The notes: generated by a model from the sequence alone, not told the origin. Positions 32,061-40,765 are shown, counted from the stretch's first letter. The stretch is DNA of 64,000 bases from Streptomyces sp. STR69 (GCF_024519455.1 NZ_JALJRY010000028.1:62001-126000), one strand, 5' to 3'. Numbers and translations: made by a program.

Positions 32061-32198
32061 ATGCGCTGCGAGTTCTGCGGCGAGGCCAAGCCGGACGTCC
32101 GGGTCCGCCGGGATCCGTTCGCCTGGACCGTCCTCGACGAGGACGACCAAGTGCCAATGTGCGACGGATGCGAGCAGATCCGCTTCGACGACTCCTGA
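32061..32198 (+). CDS. Tiny zinc-ribbon protein
   Basis: The 45-residue protein has two CxxC pairs (MRCEFCGE and MCDGCEQ), a single zinc ribbon. ATG 32061 overlaps the stop of a 16-codon mini-frame (TGATG), suggesting coupled translation; GTG 32043 is an in-frame alternative. Probably a nucleic-acid or protein-binding adaptor. Confidence 0.6.
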   Translation: MRCEFCGEAKPDVRVRRDPFAWTVLDEDDQVPMCDGCEQIRFDDS

Positions 32199-32232
32199 CC
32201 CACAAGCCCTGTCCTCTCCGGCACACCACACA

Positions 32233-32286
32233 GCAAGCGGGGCGCGACCGCTGCCTCCTACAGCCCACGGATCGCGTCCCGCTTGC
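32233..32286 (+). terminator. Long hairpin in the small-gene train
   Basis: GCAAGCGGGGCGCGA (32233-32247) pairs with TCGCGTCCCGCTTGC (32272-32286) at 14 of 15 positions, around a 24-base loop. It lies between the zinc-ribbon gene and the gene at 32325. It may terminate or stabilise the mRNA. Confidence 0.55.
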
Positions 32287-32324
32287 CCCTCACCCTGTCC
32301 ACAGAGCGAAGGAGCTCATCCATC

Positions 32325-32954
32325 ATGCCTGCCCGCACCTCGAGTTGGGCGCCCACGATCCTGGTCCGCGTCGACGACGACTACGACACGCGGAACGCCT
32401 CCGACCGTCACTCTCGATACAGCGCCTACCTCGCCAACCGCGCCGACTGGTTCCACGAGTACGGCGAGCCCAACCAGCCCTTGCCTCCCGCAGAGTTCGC
32501 GGCGGCGGCCTGGAAAGTCGCAAGCTCGCCCGCCATGTCACCGGGCTACGTGCGCATCCGGCCTGACCTCGGCGGCATCACCCCCGCCTTCTCCGAAGAC
32601 GGAGAGGGGCGCTTGCTGTTCGACGTCCAGGTCCCGCTCGACCACCACGATCTGCGCGCCGAATGCCGTACGCACATCCCGTACACCTGGCGCGACTGGC
32701 AGCGAGGATCGGCCCTCGACACCGACTCCTCAGGCCCGTACTGGCCCCGTTGGGAGCCGGACTCGCAGCGCCCGGCCCTGCTGACCACCGCCGTCGTACG
32801 GCTGGTGGCCGACGACGGCTGGAGCTTGGTCACGCCACAGCACACCACCGGCCGTGGCCTGGTGGATGACGCCAAGCGGGCCGTCGCGGTCCTGGCCGAG
32901 AACATCAACAAGCACGGGGGATCGATGGTCGCCGCCCTACGGGGTGAGCGCTGA
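32325..32954 (+). CDS. Conserved hypothetical protein
   Basis: The 209-residue protein starts at ATG 32325 after GAAGGAG. It has a central HIPYTWRDWQRGSALDTDSS segment and a C-terminal helix (RGLVDDAKRAVAVLAENINK). No membrane segment or known motif is seen. Its stop overlaps the next ATG by one base (TGATG). Member of the small-gene train. Confidence 0.68.
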   Translation: MPARTSSWAPTILVRVDDDYDTRNASDRHSRYSAYLANRADWFHEYGEPNQPLPPAEFAAAAWKVASSPAMSPGYVRIRPDLGGITPAFSEDGEGRLLFDVQVPLDHHDLRAECRTHIPYTWRDWQRGSALDTDSSGPYWPRWEPDSQRPALLTTAVVRLVADDGWSLVTPQHTTGRGLVDDAKRAVAVLAENINKHGGSMVAALRGER

Positions 32955-33802
32955 TGGCCACCCGTCCCGTTCCCGAGCACGGGAGCCGTGCACGCTACGC
33001 CCGCGGTTGCCGCTGCGCTGCCTGCCGGGATGCGAACCGGTCCTATGAGAACAACCGAGCTCGCCGGACCGCCTACGGAACCTGGCAGCCGTATGTCGGC
33101 GCCGAGCCGGTCCGCCGACACGTCCGGGCGCTGATGGACCAGGGCATGGGGTGGCGCAGGATCGCCGAGGCCTCTGGAGTTTCGAAGGGCACGGTCAACA
33201 AGCTCCTGTACGGCGCTCCCGGCCGCGGAGTTGCACCATGCCGCAGGATCCGACGCGAGACTGCCGAGCAGCTGCTCGCCGTGCGCTACTCCGCCGAATT
33301 GCTCGCCGCCGGCGCCTTGGTGGATGCCACGGGGACCTGGCGCCGAATCCGCGCCTTGGTCGCCGTCGGTTGGCCGAAAGCACACATCGCGCAGGCCCTT
33401 GGAGCGGCTGCGCCGGCGTTGCAGCTGAACGAGCTCCTCGTCGTGGCGTCAACGGCCCGTCGGGTTGCCTCGCTGTACGACGAATGGTGGGACGCCGATC
33501 CGGCAGCCCACGGCGTGGATCCCCACCAGGCCGAACGGGCCCGCCGACATGCCGTATCCCAGAGCTGGCCTCCGCCTATGGCATGGGACGACGGCGACCT
33601 TGACGACCCGGAGGCTGTGCCGCACGTCGAAGGCCAGGTGAGAAACCTTCGTACGAGGTCCGCTGAGCATCTCAACGACGCCCGACACCTCCTGTCCTGC
33701 GGCGTACCGCTGCATGAGGTGGCAGCCAGAGTCGGCCTGACACCGGGCTACATCCGCACGCGCCTCGCGATTCCCGTGCAGGACCGGGCTGCGTCGGCAT
33801 GA
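32954..33802 (+). CDS. HTH protein with N-terminal Cys cluster
   Basis: The 282-residue protein starts HGSRARYARGCRCAACRDAN, a Cys-rich module common in actinobacterial phage and plasmid proteins. At least two HTH units follow (GWRRIAEASGVSKGTVNKLL and VPLHEVAARVGLTPGYIRTR). It probably binds DNA and regulates the element. Its start overlaps the upstream stop, and its end overlaps the 33799 gene by four bases (ATGA). Confidence 0.75.
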   Translation: MATRPVPEHGSRARYARGCRCAACRDANRSYENNRARRTAYGTWQPYVGAEPVRRHVRALMDQGMGWRRIAEASGVSKGTVNKLLYGAPGRGVAPCRRIRRETAEQLLAVRYSAELLAAGALVDATGTWRRIRALVAVGWPKAHIAQALGAAAPALQLNELLVVASTARRVASLYDEWWDADPAAHGVDPHQAERARRHAVSQSWPPPMAWDDGDLDDPEAVPHVEGQVRNLRTRSAEHLNDARHLLSCGVPLHEVAARVGLTPGYIRTRLAIPVQDRAASA

Positions 33803-34353
33803 CTGCCGAGCCTCTCCCTGTCTCGGGCGCGCTGCCGGTCTTCGGCTGGAACGAGGCCGACCGCGCCGTGTACGCCACCCGCCGCCAGCTCGCGTCGGAC
33901 CGGCTCGCTCCGGGCGGACCGGTCGTCGCCCGGTTGGTGTGGCGAGAAGGCCGACGCGAAGGCGCCCTCTACCTGCGCAGCCAGGCCAAACCCAAGCGCG
34001 TCATGACCTGGCCGCAGATCGAGGCCCTCGGTAAAGCCCTCGCAGCCCGCCGCTTCTGCCTGGCCTGCCGCCGCGACGTCGGTTACTGCCTGCCCCGCCG
34101 GTACGGCCACTGCTTCAACTGCCAGACCGCATACGAAGAGAAGGGACTGAGTCCCGTGAAGAAGAACCGCGGCGAACCGGTCCAGCTCGGCGAGATGAAC
34201 GGCTACATCGTCGCCGTAACCAGCGAGGACCACCACGGAACCGTCGCCTTCTGGTGGCACGCCTGGTCCCCGGCCGGCTCGTACGCGGGCCAGGCCAACG
34301 ACCCCGGCCTGCTCGCCCTCCTCATCGCCCGCCACCGCTACGACCACACCTGA
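33799..34353 (+). CDS. RRQRL-motif zinc-binding protein
   Basis: The 184-residue protein has VYATRRQLASDRLAPGG (the RRQ-L motif) followed by KRVMTWPQIEALGKALAARR and four Cys in CLACRRDVGYC and CFNC. This pattern is typical of the RRQRL zinc-binding family of actinobacterial integrated elements. The C-terminal half is a second, unrecognised domain. Start coupled to the preceding gene (ATGA). The molecular role of the family is not established. Confidence 0.75.
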   Translation: MTAEPLPVSGALPVFGWNEADRAVYATRRQLASDRLAPGGPVVARLVWREGRREGALYLRSQAKPKRVMTWPQIEALGKALAARRFCLACRRDVGYCLPRRYGHCFNCQTAYEEKGLSPVKKNRGEPVQLGEMNGYIVAVTSEDHHGTVAFWWHAWSPAGSYAGQANDPGLLALLIARHRYDHT

Positions 34354-34370
34354 TCACCACGACGCCCCTT

Positions 34371-34397
34371 CCCGGCGCGAAGCCCTACCGCGCCGGG
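34371..34397 (+). terminator. Hairpin upstream of the HNH gene
   Basis: CCCGGCGCG (34371-34379) pairs perfectly with CGCGCCGGG (34389-34397). CCCCAACCACGAGGAG follows, like the trailing sequence of the three repeated 5'-UTR hairpins, although the stem and loop differ. Confidence 0.5.
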
Positions 34398-34430
34398 AGG
34401 CCGGCCCCAACCACGAGGAGAACCCGGCTG

Positions 34431-34793
34431 ATGCCCATCCGCCCCGAGATGCGCAGCCGCTACCCACGCGACTGGCCCCAGATCAGCCGCCGCATTCGCT
34501 TCGAACGCGCCGACAGCCGCTGCGAGTGCGACGGACGATGCGGCCGCCGCCACCGTGGACGGTGCACGGCCGTCCACGGCGAGCCGCATCCGACCACCGG
34601 CTCGTTGGTCGTTCTCACCGTCGCGCACCTGGACGACATCCCCGAGCACTGCGACGACGACAACCTCGCCGCCATGTGCCAGGCCTGCCACCTCGCCTAC
34701 GACGCGGATCTGCACGCCACGACTGCAGCCCGCACCCGCGCGGCTCGACTCGTCGCACCCGGTCAGACCGAACTCCCCCTGTCTGAAGTCTGA
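34431..34793 (+). CDS. HNH-like endonuclease
   Basis: The 120-residue protein has a zinc-coordinating HNH arrangement: SRCECDGRCG near residue 30, the catalytic stretch VVLTVAHLDDIPEHCDDDNL, and CQACHLAYD. Start ATG 34431 after GAGGAG. Small HNH proteins are common in phages and plasmids. A role in cutting DNA during replication or recombination is possible but unproven. Confidence 0.82.
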   Translation: MPIRPEMRSRYPRDWPQISRRIRFERADSRCECDGRCGRRHRGRCTAVHGEPHPTTGSLVVLTVAHLDDIPEHCDDDNLAAMCQACHLAYDADLHATTAARTRAARLVAPGQTELPLSEV

Positions 34794-34805
34794 AGGAGAA
34801 CCCGC

Positions 34806-34958
34806 GTGAAGATCCGCATTATGGCGACCGCCGACGAGGCCGTCGAGCTCGTCGAACGCCTCCGCCAGGTCGTCACCATCGTCGAGGTGTCCGAGCCATA
34901 CGCCAACCGCCGCGGCGACAGCACCCTCGTACGCGTCTACGTCGAAGTGCGGCTGTGA
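34806..34958 (+). CDS. 50-residue hypothetical protein before the primase
   Basis: GTG 34806 has GAAGGAG seven bases upstream. The protein reads VKIRIMATADEAVELVERLR, then a strand pair (VVTIVEVSEPYANRRGDSTL; VRVYVEVRL), a small alpha/beta fold. It overlaps the primase start (GTGA). Clear coding bias despite its size. Confidence 0.65.
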   Translation: MKIRIMATADEAVELVERLRQVVTIVEVSEPYANRRGDSTLVRVYVEVRL

Positions 34959-35575
34959 CTGGTCACCGCACCCAGGAGTGGGAGGACATGGAGGCCGCCG
35001 CCCTGGCTGCGGCCTCGCGCGGCTGGCGCGTCTTCCCACTGCAGGTCGGCGGTCTCACTCCGGCGGTACGGGACTGGCACGACCGCGCCACCACCGATCC
35101 CGAGCGCATCCGCCGCTGCTGGAGCGCGGGCGCGTTCGGCGTCGGCATCGTTCCCTGTCCCTCTGGCCTCGTCGTGCTCGACCTCGTCCCACGCACGCAA
35201 GGTCTCCGGCCAACACCCGACTGGGACTTGGCCGGGGTCATCGACGGGGCCGACGTCCTAGCCATGCTCGCCGAACGCCACAGCGCCGCATACCCGACCG
35301 AGACGTACACAGTGCGCACCCCCTTCGGCGGAACGCACCTCTACTTCAGCCACCCAGTGGGCCATTGCCCACCCGCTTCCCCCGGCCCGAACAGCGTCCT
35401 CGGCTGGCACATCGGCCTGCGGACCGTCGGCTCGTACGTCGTCGCCGCGGGCAATCCGACGCGCTGGGGTCGCTTCACCCTCGTCCATGACGCCGCTCCC
35501 GCCCCGTTGCCAGCCTGGCTGTCCAACTTGATGCCGGCGCCCAGAACCACCACAGCACCGAGAGGAACGGCGTGA
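34955..35575 (+). CDS. Bifunctional DNA primase/polymerase (Prim-Pol), N-terminal-type
   Basis: The 206-residue protein matches the prim-pol family: AALAAASRGWRVFPLQVGG, FGVGIVPCPSGLVVLDL, TVRTPFGGTHLYF and VGSYVVAAGNPTRWG. Such proteins synthesise primers or short strands for ICE and plasmid replication. One oddity: the metal-binding DxD after LVVL reads DLV, so the second Asp is missing and activity may be changed or lost. Both ends overlap neighbours by four bases, tying it to the helicase-like gene downstream. Confidence 0.85.
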   Translation: MTGHRTQEWEDMEAAALAAASRGWRVFPLQVGGLTPAVRDWHDRATTDPERIRRCWSAGAFGVGIVPCPSGLVVLDLVPRTQGLRPTPDWDLAGVIDGADVLAMLAERHSAAYPTETYTVRTPFGGTHLYFSHPVGHCPPASPGPNSVLGWHIGLRTVGSYVVAAGNPTRWGRFTLVHDAAPAPLPAWLSNLMPAPRTTTAPRGTA

Positions 35576-37545
35576 GCACGCCCCAGCACCACTCCGACGA
35601 CAACGTCATCCCCCTGACAGCGCCGTCGAACGACCTTGCCGCGGAACAGGCCGTCCTCGGCGCCGTCATGCTCGACGCCGGGGTCCTTCCCGAGATCGAA
35701 GCCGAACTCGGGGAAGACACCAAGGTCTTCTACCGACCCGCTCACGAGACCATCTGGCGGGCCGTCCGCGACCTGGCCATCGCTGGCATCCAGCCAGACC
35801 CCATCGTCCTCGCCGACGCCCTCAACAAGTCCGGCGACCTTGCGCGCGTCGGTGGTGCCTCCTACCTCCACAGCTGCGTCCAGGCCGTCCCCACGACCGG
35901 AAACGGCTCGTACTACGCACGCATCGTCCGCGAACGCGCGGAAGAGCGGCGGCTGGCCGAACTCGGCACCCACCTCGTCCAGGCGGGCCGCGGAGCCGAC
36001 GGCAACCGTACGCAGCTGCTCGCCGCTGCCCGAGGTGTCCTCGACAGCGCCGTCGATGAGCAGTGGCCTGCCCCAACTCCCCTCGGCATGCAGGAGCCCC
36101 TGCCTACCTTCCCGGTCGACGCACTCCCCGCCTGGATCGGTGAACAGGTCGCCGCTGTAGCCGAGTTCACACAGACCCCGCCCGACATGGCCGCCACCAT
36201 GGCGCTCGCCGCGCTCTCCACTGCGGCCGGCGGACGCGTCCACGTCCAGATCCGAGACGGCTGGACCGAGCAGACGAACCTCTACCTCGTCGTCGCCATG
36301 CCACCGGCCTCCCGCAAATCCGACGTCTTCGCGACCATGACCCGCCCGATCTACGACATCGAGACGGCCCTCCAGGAGGAGGCACGATCGTCCATCATCG
36401 AGGCCGAGGTCGCCAAGGAAGCCGCCGAGGCTCGTGCCGAGGCCATCATGACCAAGGCTCGCAAGGTCGATGACGTTCGCTCGACGCCCACCCTGGTCGC
36501 CGACGCCACGACCTTCCGCATGGAGGCCGAGGCGATCGTCGTCCCGCCCAAGCCCCGCCTGACTGCCTCCGGCGACGTCACCCCTGAGACCCTGACCAAG
36601 CTCCTGTCCACGCACGGCCGTCTCGGCGTGCTCTCCCCGGAGGGCGACCTCTTCGACATCATCGCCGGCCGCTACAGCTCCCGCCCGAACCTCGGCGTCT
36701 TCCTGCAGGGACACAAGGGCGAGCGCCTCCAGGCCGAACGCATCACCCGCGACGCTGACCTCGGCGAGAAGCCCGCGCTGACCATCGGCATCACCCTGCA
36801 ACCACCGGTCCTCATGGACCTGGCCCAGACTCCGGGCGCCCGCGGCCGAGGCCTCCTGGCCCGCTTCCTCTTCTCTCTACCTGCCTCAACTCTCGGCTAC
36901 CGAAAGATCGTTGTCCCACCGGTCCCCGAGAAGACGGCCCGCGCCTACGCGTCACGCCTCACCACACTCGTACACACCCTCACCGACCTCCCCGAGCCGG
37001 TCACCATCAAGTGCTCCGGCCCCGCCGACCAGGCCGTCATCAAGCTCCAGGAGGACATCGAACCCAAGCTCCGCCCCGACGGCCCTCTGGCCCACATCGA
37101 CGACTGGGCAGGCAAGTACGTCGGCGCCGTCGCCCGCATCGCCGGCCTGCTCCACCTCGGCGACCACGTCAACGGCCGCTGGGGCCAGCCCATCGAGGCG
37201 GCCACGATCGAACGGGCCATCGCCATCGGCGAGTACTACACCGCTCATGCCCTGGCTGCCTTCGATCTCATGTCGACCGAACCAGCCGTTGACGATGCAC
37301 GCGCGATCCTGGACTGGCTGACCCGCACAGGAATCCGTGTCTTCAAGGCAAGAGATGTTGTCGCTGCTATCCGCCGCTTCAAAACCGTCGCGTCCGTGAC
37401 TCCGGCACTCTCGCTGCTCGAAGAACAGGGGCATCTACGGCCGACGCGGGGCGAACGCAACGGCTCCCGAGGGCGTCAGCCAGCCACCGCGTACCACGTT
37501 CACCCGTCGCTATACGCCGTCGGCAAGGGGGCGGAGCCGTATTAG
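35572..37545 (+). CDS. DnaB N-terminal domain / DUF3987 replication protein
   Basis: The 657-residue protein has the helical DnaB N-domain at residues 20-140 (DLAAEQAVLGAVMLDAGVLP) and a DUF3987 primase-helicase-associated region at about 180-560 (MALAALSTAAGGRVHVQI; YLVVAMPPASRKSDVF in the Walker-A position, without a canonical GKT/S). A C-terminal winged-helix-like tail ends it. Coupled to the primase gene (GTGA), the pair is probably the replication module of the element. The lack of a clear P-loop suggests a scaffold or a divergent ATPase. Confidence 0.85.
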   Translation: MSTPQHHSDDNVIPLTAPSNDLAAEQAVLGAVMLDAGVLPEIEAELGEDTKVFYRPAHETIWRAVRDLAIAGIQPDPIVLADALNKSGDLARVGGASYLHSCVQAVPTTGNGSYYARIVRERAEERRLAELGTHLVQAGRGADGNRTQLLAAARGVLDSAVDEQWPAPTPLGMQEPLPTFPVDALPAWIGEQVAAVAEFTQTPPDMAATMALAALSTAAGGRVHVQIRDGWTEQTNLYLVVAMPPASRKSDVFATMTRPIYDIETALQEEARSSIIEAEVAKEAAEARAEAIMTKARKVDDVRSTPTLVADATTFRMEAEAIVVPPKPRLTASGDVTPETLTKLLSTHGRLGVLSPEGDLFDIIAGRYSSRPNLGVFLQGHKGERLQAERITRDADLGEKPALTIGITLQPPVLMDLAQTPGARGRGLLARFLFSLPASTLGYRKIVVPPVPEKTARAYASRLTTLVHTLTDLPEPVTIKCSGPADQAVIKLQEDIEPKLRPDGPLAHIDDWAGKYVGAVARIAGLLHLGDHVNGRWGQPIEAATIERAIAIGEYYTAHALAAFDLMSTEPAVDDARAILDWLTRTGIRVFKARDVVAAIRRFKTVASVTPALSLLEEQGHLRPTRGERNGSRGRQPATAYHVHPSLYAVGKGAEPY

Positions 37546-38247
37546 GGAGATCTACTCGCTGGCACCCTCAGCCGAATTTTCTGCGATCAAAACATGCACG
37601 CAGCCACCGCGACCGGCTACAGCGCCGCCGAGCTCGCATCCAGGCGGCTCACTCCAGGATCCCCAGCTTGGTGTCAGGGCCAGAACGCACACACCTCCAG
37701 CTATGCGTCCATCAGCGCCAGCCACGCTTCATGCTCGGACACCAGATGGATGCGGTCGCTCTTCATCATGCAGTCATCCAGGTGCACCATTGGTGCCATC
37801 GGCCTATTTACAGCGGGCTGGCTCCCAGACGCTGAGCAGGCATTCCACTCTGTGTCGAGCCTCCTGGGGGACACCTGGGAGATACAGACCCTCGCCCGTG
37901 TGCGTCTGCTGCCTAGGTTGCAGGGAAGGACCCGCACCGGGCTCGGTCCGTCAACTCGCCCCAGACGCTGTGAGCGAGCGCTCGCTTGCCCCGAGCGCTT
38001 TCCACCTCACTCACGCTACTAGCCTGCTGCGACGGTCCGGAACTGTGCTCACCTGGCCACCGCTGGTGGCTACGGTTGTACCGCAATTACAACGACTAAC
38101 ACAATGAGGTGGATGGGCATTGATCGCCGTGCCCAATCTTGACATTACCGAGCGCGAGTGTGTGCAGAGAATTCGCTTCTGCTCACCTCTCATCGGCGAT
38201 CCAGCATTGCCCAGAGGTTTTATGCTGCGCCTCTCTTGGCCAATACC
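37546..38247. other. 700-bp gene-free region between backbone and cargo
   Basis: No gene is supported. Reading frames on both strands lack family motifs. GC falls towards the right, marking the boundary between the high-GC replication genes and the AT-richer radical SAM cassette. The stop codons of the two sides converge here, so terminators are expected, but no strong hairpin is obvious. Confidence 0.4.
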
Positions 38248-38949
38248 CTATTTCTGAGAGTCAAAGACGAATAGCACCGTTGGTCGTGCGGACTTGACCT
38301 CTCCCCGGATAGTAATCCTCCTGGACATAATCACCAAGTCCTCATGAAGCTCTTCGGTGACATTGATGGATGGGGGACCACTTGGGTCAACAGGTACTTC
38401 GATCTCTGGTAAGAAGTTGACAGCACACAAATCCCCGACGCAAGCGTTGGCAGGGCCAAGGTCAAGTCCGCACGCTTGTCCACCACAAACATTCCCGCCG
38501 CACAGGTCGACCCAACATGCGTTTCCTTCACACGCATCCAGCCCACACCCCTGGTGGTCGCACCCGGTCGCTCCGCCGACGTCGCCGCCACACGCCTGCT
38601 GGGCGCAAGCATTGTCTATACACGCAGCAGCGGCACAGGCATTCGTCGCGCATGCATCGGCTGCGCAGCCGGCCGCGCCACAAGCGTCCGCTGGACACAC
38701 GTCATAGGAGCAGCTCATGCCGCCGCAAACATCAGCCGCACAAGAATAGGGTCCACATGACTCGAGTCCACATGACTCGATTCCGCACGGCTCCGGCTCC
38801 TGCTCTCCCGGTGCGTCGACGGCGCAGAAGTCCAAGCCACAAGATTCTTGGTTGCAGGGAAATACATCTACGTCGCAGGGTGGATCCCACACGCCACCAC
38901 TGCCGCCACTGGCAGTGGTTGTCCCACTCGGTCGGACTACGAAAAGCAT
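38248..38949 (-). CDS. Cys-pentad-repeat protein, candidate radical-SAM substrate
   Basis: The 233-residue protein has 27 cysteines. Twenty-three of them lie on an exact five-residue period from about residue 55 to 170, with units such as CAADA, CATNA, CIDNA, CEGNA, CGGNV, of the form C-x-x-[D/N/E/Q]-small. Two positions carry Gly in place of Cys without breaking the register. The register also fits the pentapeptide-repeat consensus A(D/N)Lxx with Cys on one face. The last 60 residues contain no Cys. It starts two bases after the radical SAM stop, without a good ribosome site, so it is probably coupled. Most likely a modified peptide/protein precursor; a structural beta-helix is the alternative. 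Confidence 0.7.
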   Translation of the reverse strand: MLFVVRPSGTTTASGGSGGVWDPPCDVDVFPCNQESCGLDFCAVDAPGEQEPEPCGIESCGLESCGPYSCAADVCGGMSCSYDVCPADACGAAGCAADACATNACAAAACIDNACAQQACGGDVGGATGCDHQGCGLDACEGNACWVDLCGGNVCGGQACGLDLGPANACVGDLCAVNFLPEIEVPVDPSGPPSINVTEELHEDLVIMSRRITIRGEVKSARPTVLFVFDSQK

Positions 38950-38951
38950 GG

Positions 38952-40412
38952 CTAATTTACCACTATCAGAGGAAGTAGCTTTCGAACGCCACGCGAGCTC
39001 TTAATCATATCCTCGGGAGGCGGTACGGAGCATATCTCAGTTGGGTCAGTACTTATCGCAGCATCATCAAAATCAGATTCACATATAGCCCCTTGACGGA
39101 TTGCAAGAGAAACCACCCTCTCCTTTAACTGGTACTTCCAGGAGGGGCATGGTAGTGCCCCAGCTTCACCGAGCGTCTGTTGCGGATTGATGAATTTGTG
39201 CGCACAATTACCCGCACAGTTAGGCAGGAGCTTACAGCTTCGACAACTAGCATTATTGAATGGAGTCCATTCAGCCCATTCCTGGGCGATTTGCGAGGTC
39301 CTTGCCGCATCAAGGTCGAAGATGGTGCCAATTTTCATTTGCGGAAGCGAGACAGTGTCCCAGCACTTATGTACGTCGCCGTTTGGAACGACAACAAAAC
39401 CTTTGGGACGCATCGCTCCGCACAGGCCCCTAAATCGCTTAGGGTAAGGCAACGAAGCCAAACCCAGATCAAAGGCTAGATGTTGCAAATCAGTCTCAAG
39501 TTCAGCATAACCACTCTTCGAAATGCACTGATCGGCAACCGAGTGGCAGCCTTCAGTGATCGCCTCAACGGGGGCAAAATAGACACTAAAATTGCTCCTG
39601 TGGCTCAAACCTGCATCGTGGAAGAAGTGGAGCAGATCTGGTACATCGGATTTATTTCGAGAGTCAATGTTGACTCTAATCACAACTCGAAGAGGTGTAC
39701 TGTTCACCACACCCGTAATATTGGAGACGATGCGCTCGAATGTTCCTTGACCGCCGAGCAATATTCGTCGCTTATCGTGGTATGCCTTCGCGCCATCAAT
39801 TGTCACCTGCGCTACTTGCACTTTCGATTGATGCAGTTGATTCGCCACCTCCTCAGTAAGCCTGTATCCATTCGTCACAATGAGAGAGTCGTACTGCACG
39901 GACTCAATTTCGCATATATTAGTGAATCTTTCTGACATTCTCATGATTTCAGGAAGCGCCAGAAGGGGCTCACCCCCGTACCAAGCGATGCTAAGATTCC
40001 GCAGCGTGGGTGCATTGTGGACAATTAAGGAAACGATCTCGTCTTGAACCTCGGAAGGCATTCTGTCAAAAGGTTTGTCGATGCCCTGGAAGCAGTAATC
40101 GCAGCCAAAATTGCAGCCTAAGGTTGGAGCTATAGTTAGAACCATTGTTGACGGGTCAAACCGGGCACGCCGATATTCGTCCTCAATCGCTTCTAGCTCG
40201 TCGACTCCTCCTTCGACAGCGAAACCACCATATAAGAGAGTCTTTAATACGGCGTCGCGGCGAACTTCCTGACCTGTCATCAAGCGGCGCAGCTTGATAT
40301 TCTCACGTTTCTCCAACACGGCAGTTGCACCACTAAGAGAGTTAAAAACAAGAGATCGACCTCGGCGAAGTGGAATTATGACGTTGTACCGTGAAGGACT
40401 GACGCCGGTCAT
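38952..40412 (-). CDS. Radical SAM/SPASM peptide maturase
   Basis: The 486-residue enzyme has the radical SAM cluster motif CNFGCDYC (C100, C104, C107), the AWYGGEPLL segment and a C-terminal SPASM region with many cysteines (GLCGAMRP, VHKCWDT, SCRSCKLLPNCAGNCAHKF, LPCPSW) for auxiliary Fe-S clusters. The N-terminal SRYNVIIPL segment is like other SPASM maturases. SPASM enzymes crosslink or epimerise ribosomal peptides, often making Cys thioethers. The neighbouring Cys-repeat protein is the obvious substrate. Its start overlaps the upstream gene (ATGA, 40412/40409). GC is low for the genome. Confidence 0.92.
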   Translation of the reverse strand: MTGVSPSRYNVIIPLRRGRSLVFNSLSGATAVLEKRENIKLRRLMTGQEVRRDAVLKTLLYGGFAVEGGVDELEAIEDEYRRARFDPSTMVLTIAPTLGCNFGCDYCFQGIDKPFDRMPSEVQDEIVSLIVHNAPTLRNLSIAWYGGEPLLALPEIMRMSERFTNICEIESVQYDSLIVTNGYRLTEEVANQLHQSKVQVAQVTIDGAKAYHDKRRILLGGQGTFERIVSNITGVVNSTPLRVVIRVNIDSRNKSDVPDLLHFFHDAGLSHRSNFSVYFAPVEAITEGCHSVADQCISKSGYAELETDLQHLAFDLGLASLPYPKRFRGLCGAMRPKGFVVVPNGDVHKCWDTVSLPQMKIGTIFDLDAARTSQIAQEWAEWTPFNNASCRSCKLLPNCAGNCAHKFINPQQTLGEAGALPCPSWKYQLKERVVSLAIRQGAICESDFDDAAISTDPTEICSVPPPEDMIKSSRGVRKLLPLIVVN

Positions 40413-40765
40413 GACTTTCCCCCGGTATCGCGCTTGCTCTTTGCGCGCTTAGGCGGCTGTGCGACTATTTCGCCTGATATCTTTGGCATCTTCTTAAGGA
40501 GAGCTGCCTGCATATCGTTGATTCCCTGCTGCAGTGCAGTAGCTTTACCCGTCTTTCCTGCACCAATGAGCGCGGAGATCTGTTTGGTTGCCTCCGCTAA
40601 CTCTGCAGGGCTAAAGGCCCTAGGGCGCACCGCAGTTTGGCTGACAACGCTGTGGATCACCAGCACGAGTTGCTCCAGCGTCAAGTCCGCGACCCTAGTG
40701 TTCGCGTCGACACCTGGTAAATTAATGACAATTCCAGGCTCGGGCAAGCTCTTCGCTGGAGACAT
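40409..40765 (-). CDS. Small protein leading the radical SAM cassette
   Basis: The 118-residue protein starts at ATG 40765, with GGAGG six bases upstream. It has PGIVINLPGVDANTRVADLT near the start, a helical middle (EQLVLVIHSVVSQ; ELAEATKQISALI) and a very basic tail (PPKRAKSKRDTGGKS). It is translated together with the radical SAM enzyme. It could be a second precursor, a peptide-binding partner or a regulator. Family not recognised. Confidence 0.65.
   Translation of the reverse strand: MSPAKSLPEPGIVINLPGVDANTRVADLTLEQLVLVIHSVVSQTAVRPRAFSPAELAEATKQISALIGAGKTGKATALQQGINDMQAALLKKMPKISGEIVAQPPKRAKSKRDTGGKS

Noticed and set aside
37594..38022. Frames on both strands in the 700-bp gap before the radical SAM cassette
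   Set aside because: No family features, ribosome sites or consistent codon bias.
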